A DNA stretch of 64,000 nucleotides from Symsagittifera roscoffensis (Eukaryota > Xenacoelomorpha > Acoela > Convolutidae): assembly GCF_963678635.1 (NCBI RefSeq), contig NC_087066.1, positions 5,919,954 to 5,983,953 of the forward strand, given 5' to 3'. Made by a program: the position numbers and the translations under genes. This document shows positions 61,995 through 64,000 of this stretch, piece by piece (position 1 is the first letter of the stretch; each line of letters starts with the position of its first letter). The notes below the pieces were generated by a model that saw only the letters and a list, made by a program, of their open reading frames with translations, was not told where the DNA came from and searched no databases.

Positions 61995-62978
61995 CATTTT
62001 GATTCTACTAACACCTTTTCAATATTCCAGTTTTATCTAGATAGTTTAAACTCATTTCAAAAAAGATCCGTTTTGCATTAGAGTGTGACGAGGAAAGTTT
62101 TAATCAGTAGCATAAAATATTTCAGCCTTGTTCAAATAGAGGCGAACCGCAGCTTCGCATCCTCTGCGAATCACAAGATAAAAAATTATACGACTTTGAA
62201 GTAAGAGCCTATTGCTGTAAAGACAGACCTTATTTATCTTTGCGGAAATCAATTGTTATTTTTCGGGTGGTGCGTCATTGAAAACAACCGGAAATAGTTA
62301 ATAACAGCTTTAAAAAGTCCCCACTTTTACTTTCTAGCAATTATTCATCAAAAAAAGCCAGAAATCTGCACTCTTATAAAGTTGGCTTTACTACGATAAT
62401 CCGCTCAAACTAAAAAAAAATTGCGACACTGCACTCGATTCTTTCGAAGTTTTTTAACGTAGTCTTAAATGAGCGGATAAACACACCCTACGTCATAGAT
62501 CTTTCCCACTCACTTGGTTACCTTTTTAAGTGGTGGAACAGAAAATATGAGTAGTGCAAATTACAAACTAATAGCTTTTAGCTTGTCAAATCGGAAGTAA
62601 GCCTTTCTAAATTAGGTAAGCCTTTCTAAATTAATAAATTACAGACTACTTTCACTGGATTTCAACAATTGAAAAACTTTATTTTGAAGTTTTCTGACGA
62701 CAAAACATCTAATTTGAAGCATAATACAAATCTTTGCCACAAAATTTTTTTGAAAACCAAAAAGAAGAAAACAGAAATAATTTGAAAACAAAGACATCTT
62801 TACAGCAACGAAAAGATAAAAATCATTATTCAAAAACCTTTACAAAAAAGAAACTACAAGAGCTACTCAAAAAAATGGTGCCAATGATGCAGAAAAGATG
62901 TCGCGCACAATTGTAACAGCGAAATAGTTTAAAAAATTATTTTACACAAGGCTATAAAAAACCAAAAACATTTTCAGT
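61995..62978. other. 3' flank of the NERD-helicase gene
   Basis: A family S tail (AGAGGCGAACCGCAGCTTCG) lies at 62140-62160. TTTCTAAATTAGGTAAGCC and a close copy lie side by side near 62602-62632. No gene seen; a 60-codon Lys-rich + frame at 62734-62916 is not credible. Confidence 0.4.
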
Positions 62979-63351
62979 GGCACCAGATGTTTCTTCCAAG
63001 TTTATACTATTCATGGTGTGATCGAAAACGCAGTTATACCCTTGGTGCATGCTCTGCTGCCCAACAAGGTTCAAGACACTTATGAAAAAAGCTGTTTTAC
63101 GGTTTTGGTTTCTAATGGATACATACAGTTTTGTCGAAAGCTATACTTAAAAATTTGGTCTTTTCTGCACTGATTTCCATTCTGAGACGAAGCAAAAATA
63201 TCTAAGAATCCGTTCTTATTTATATCAGAAAATCGTTGATTACAGGGGATTGGGAAATGATTACATCATGGAGCAACTGAAAGATCTGGAAATCACTGAG
63301 CAATTACAACAAACATTTAGCACAGCCAGGACTTTTCTGGACTTAGGCTAA
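62979..63351 (+). pseudogene. MULE-type transposase relic
   Basis: A 64-codon frame (62979-63170) reads CFFQVYTIHGVIENAVIPLV followed by HALLPNKVQDTYEK. The Y-T-I-H...V-x-P-L-V-x-A-L-L-P-x-K...T-Y-E pattern is the start of the MULE transposase DDE region as seen in animal MULE-like proteins. After a frame change, 63187-63348 reads SYLYQKIVDYRGLGNDYI, fitting the later S-L-Y-R-K-x-x-x-x-G-L block. The DNA between the blocks is deleted. The element is dead and no terminal inverted repeats are identified. Confidence 0.55.
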
Positions 63352-63427
63352 TCAGAAATCAAAAACCGCCTGGTGCGAAATGTAATACATACTTAGATTC
63401 TATCAAAGTATAAATTTACGTTCTCAT

Positions 63428-63820
63428 AGGCTTGTTTCTACTTTCGTAACGTAAATAACGGAATTTCTGTGCTCGATCGACAAATTTCACCTTTTAAGCT
63501 AGCCCTTTATGACAGAATTTTTGTAAATTACCTGTGATCATTTTTCGTAAAGTTATGGGGGTTTAAAGATTGATAATTTGGCACAATGCGGCGAATCAAT
63601 CCGTCTTAGAAATCGCTCCAAATTAGTTGAAGCAATCTGAATTGCCTTATTTGAATTGTTACTAGAAGCGAAAACGATCACTTTGTACTTCGAATGGTGT
63701 GTGGGGGATGACTTTCAATGTTTTTTTCGTTTTATTTTATAACAATTATACTGCTCCATCGACCTTTAAAGGCAGTCGGAATAGTCAGTGTTTCGCCATG
63801 GTACGAGAAGTCTTGTTAAC
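63428..63820 (-). repeat. Repeat family R1, - strand copy
   Basis: Complementary to the other R1 copies: the right-end block (ATTTCTGTGCTCGATCGA on +) is at 63470-63490, the GTTATGGGGGTTTAAAGATT block at 63552-63571, and the left end (GTACGAGAAGTCTTGTTA) at 63801-63818. Confidence 0.78.
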
Positions 63821-64000
63821 ATCAGAAGACGAAGTACCCAGCGGAAATAAAGCAGGCAATACTTTAGGAGACAACCGTAAAGCAGAAAAATGTTTTCTTA
63901 GCCGGTCCACTCAAAAAACACGCACAAGAAATTTTTTCGCTCATCAAACGACACGAAATAGTTCCACTAAGCCAATAAAACGCGAAGCATTTTAAGATGA
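63821..64000 (+). other. Window end, open frame without recognised motif
   Basis: A + frame that begins inside the R1 copy stays open to 63995 and reads SEDEVPSGNKAGNTLGDN followed by a basic Ser/Thr/Arg-rich tail. It could be an exon start after an acceptor at about 63826, or chance. No call. Confidence 0.2.

Overview
The window is nuclear DNA from an invertebrate animal. It is AT-rich, the genes are split by GT-AG introns, the standard genetic code is used, and the gaps are long and full of repeats. The four recognisable genes (a Vsx homeobox gene, mitochondrial propionyl-CoA carboxylase alpha, coilin and TMEM245) are animal-type. I cannot name the phylum from sequence alone. I checked every splice junction quoted for canonical GT/AG (CT/AC on the + strand) and for phase.

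Layout. 1-7.7 kb: a non-LTR reverse transcriptase relic, then a decayed Ty3/gypsy-type LTR retrotransposon on the - strand with two ~146-bp LTRs. 7.7-10.8 kb: AT-rich, with one unrecognised ORF. 10.8-14.6 kb: Vsx (-), four coding exons. 15-31 kb: gene-poor, with a BEL/Pao-like integrase relic, hAT-type MITEs, several copies of a ~540-bp repeat (called R1 here) and one weak candidate for a small spliced ORF. 31.4-35.5 kb: PCCA (-), four exons, 714 codons. 36.7-40.4 kb: coilin (-), two exons, 1113 codons. 43.5-56.1 kb: TMEM245 (-), ten in-phase exons, 719 codons plus stop, lacking its N-terminus; the introns are loaded with tRNA-derived SINEs, hAT MITEs, a non-LTR RT relic and two large palindromes. 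57.8-62.0 kb: a two-exon + strand gene for an 1152-residue protein joining a NERD-type nuclease domain to a UvrD-like (SF1) helicase core. 63.0-63.8 kb: a MULE transposase relic and an inverted R1 copy.

The genes do not form a pathway. Vsx is a developmental transcription factor, PCCA is mitochondrial catabolism, coilin is a Cajal-body scaffold and TMEM245 is a multi-pass membrane protein. The most unusual item is the NERD-helicase gene: the architecture is familiar from prokaryotes but its role in animals is unknown to me. The other notable layer is the mobile DNA: non-autonomous families with clear hallmarks (8-bp target duplications, pol III boxes, fold-back arms) and short relics of at least five autonomous element types.
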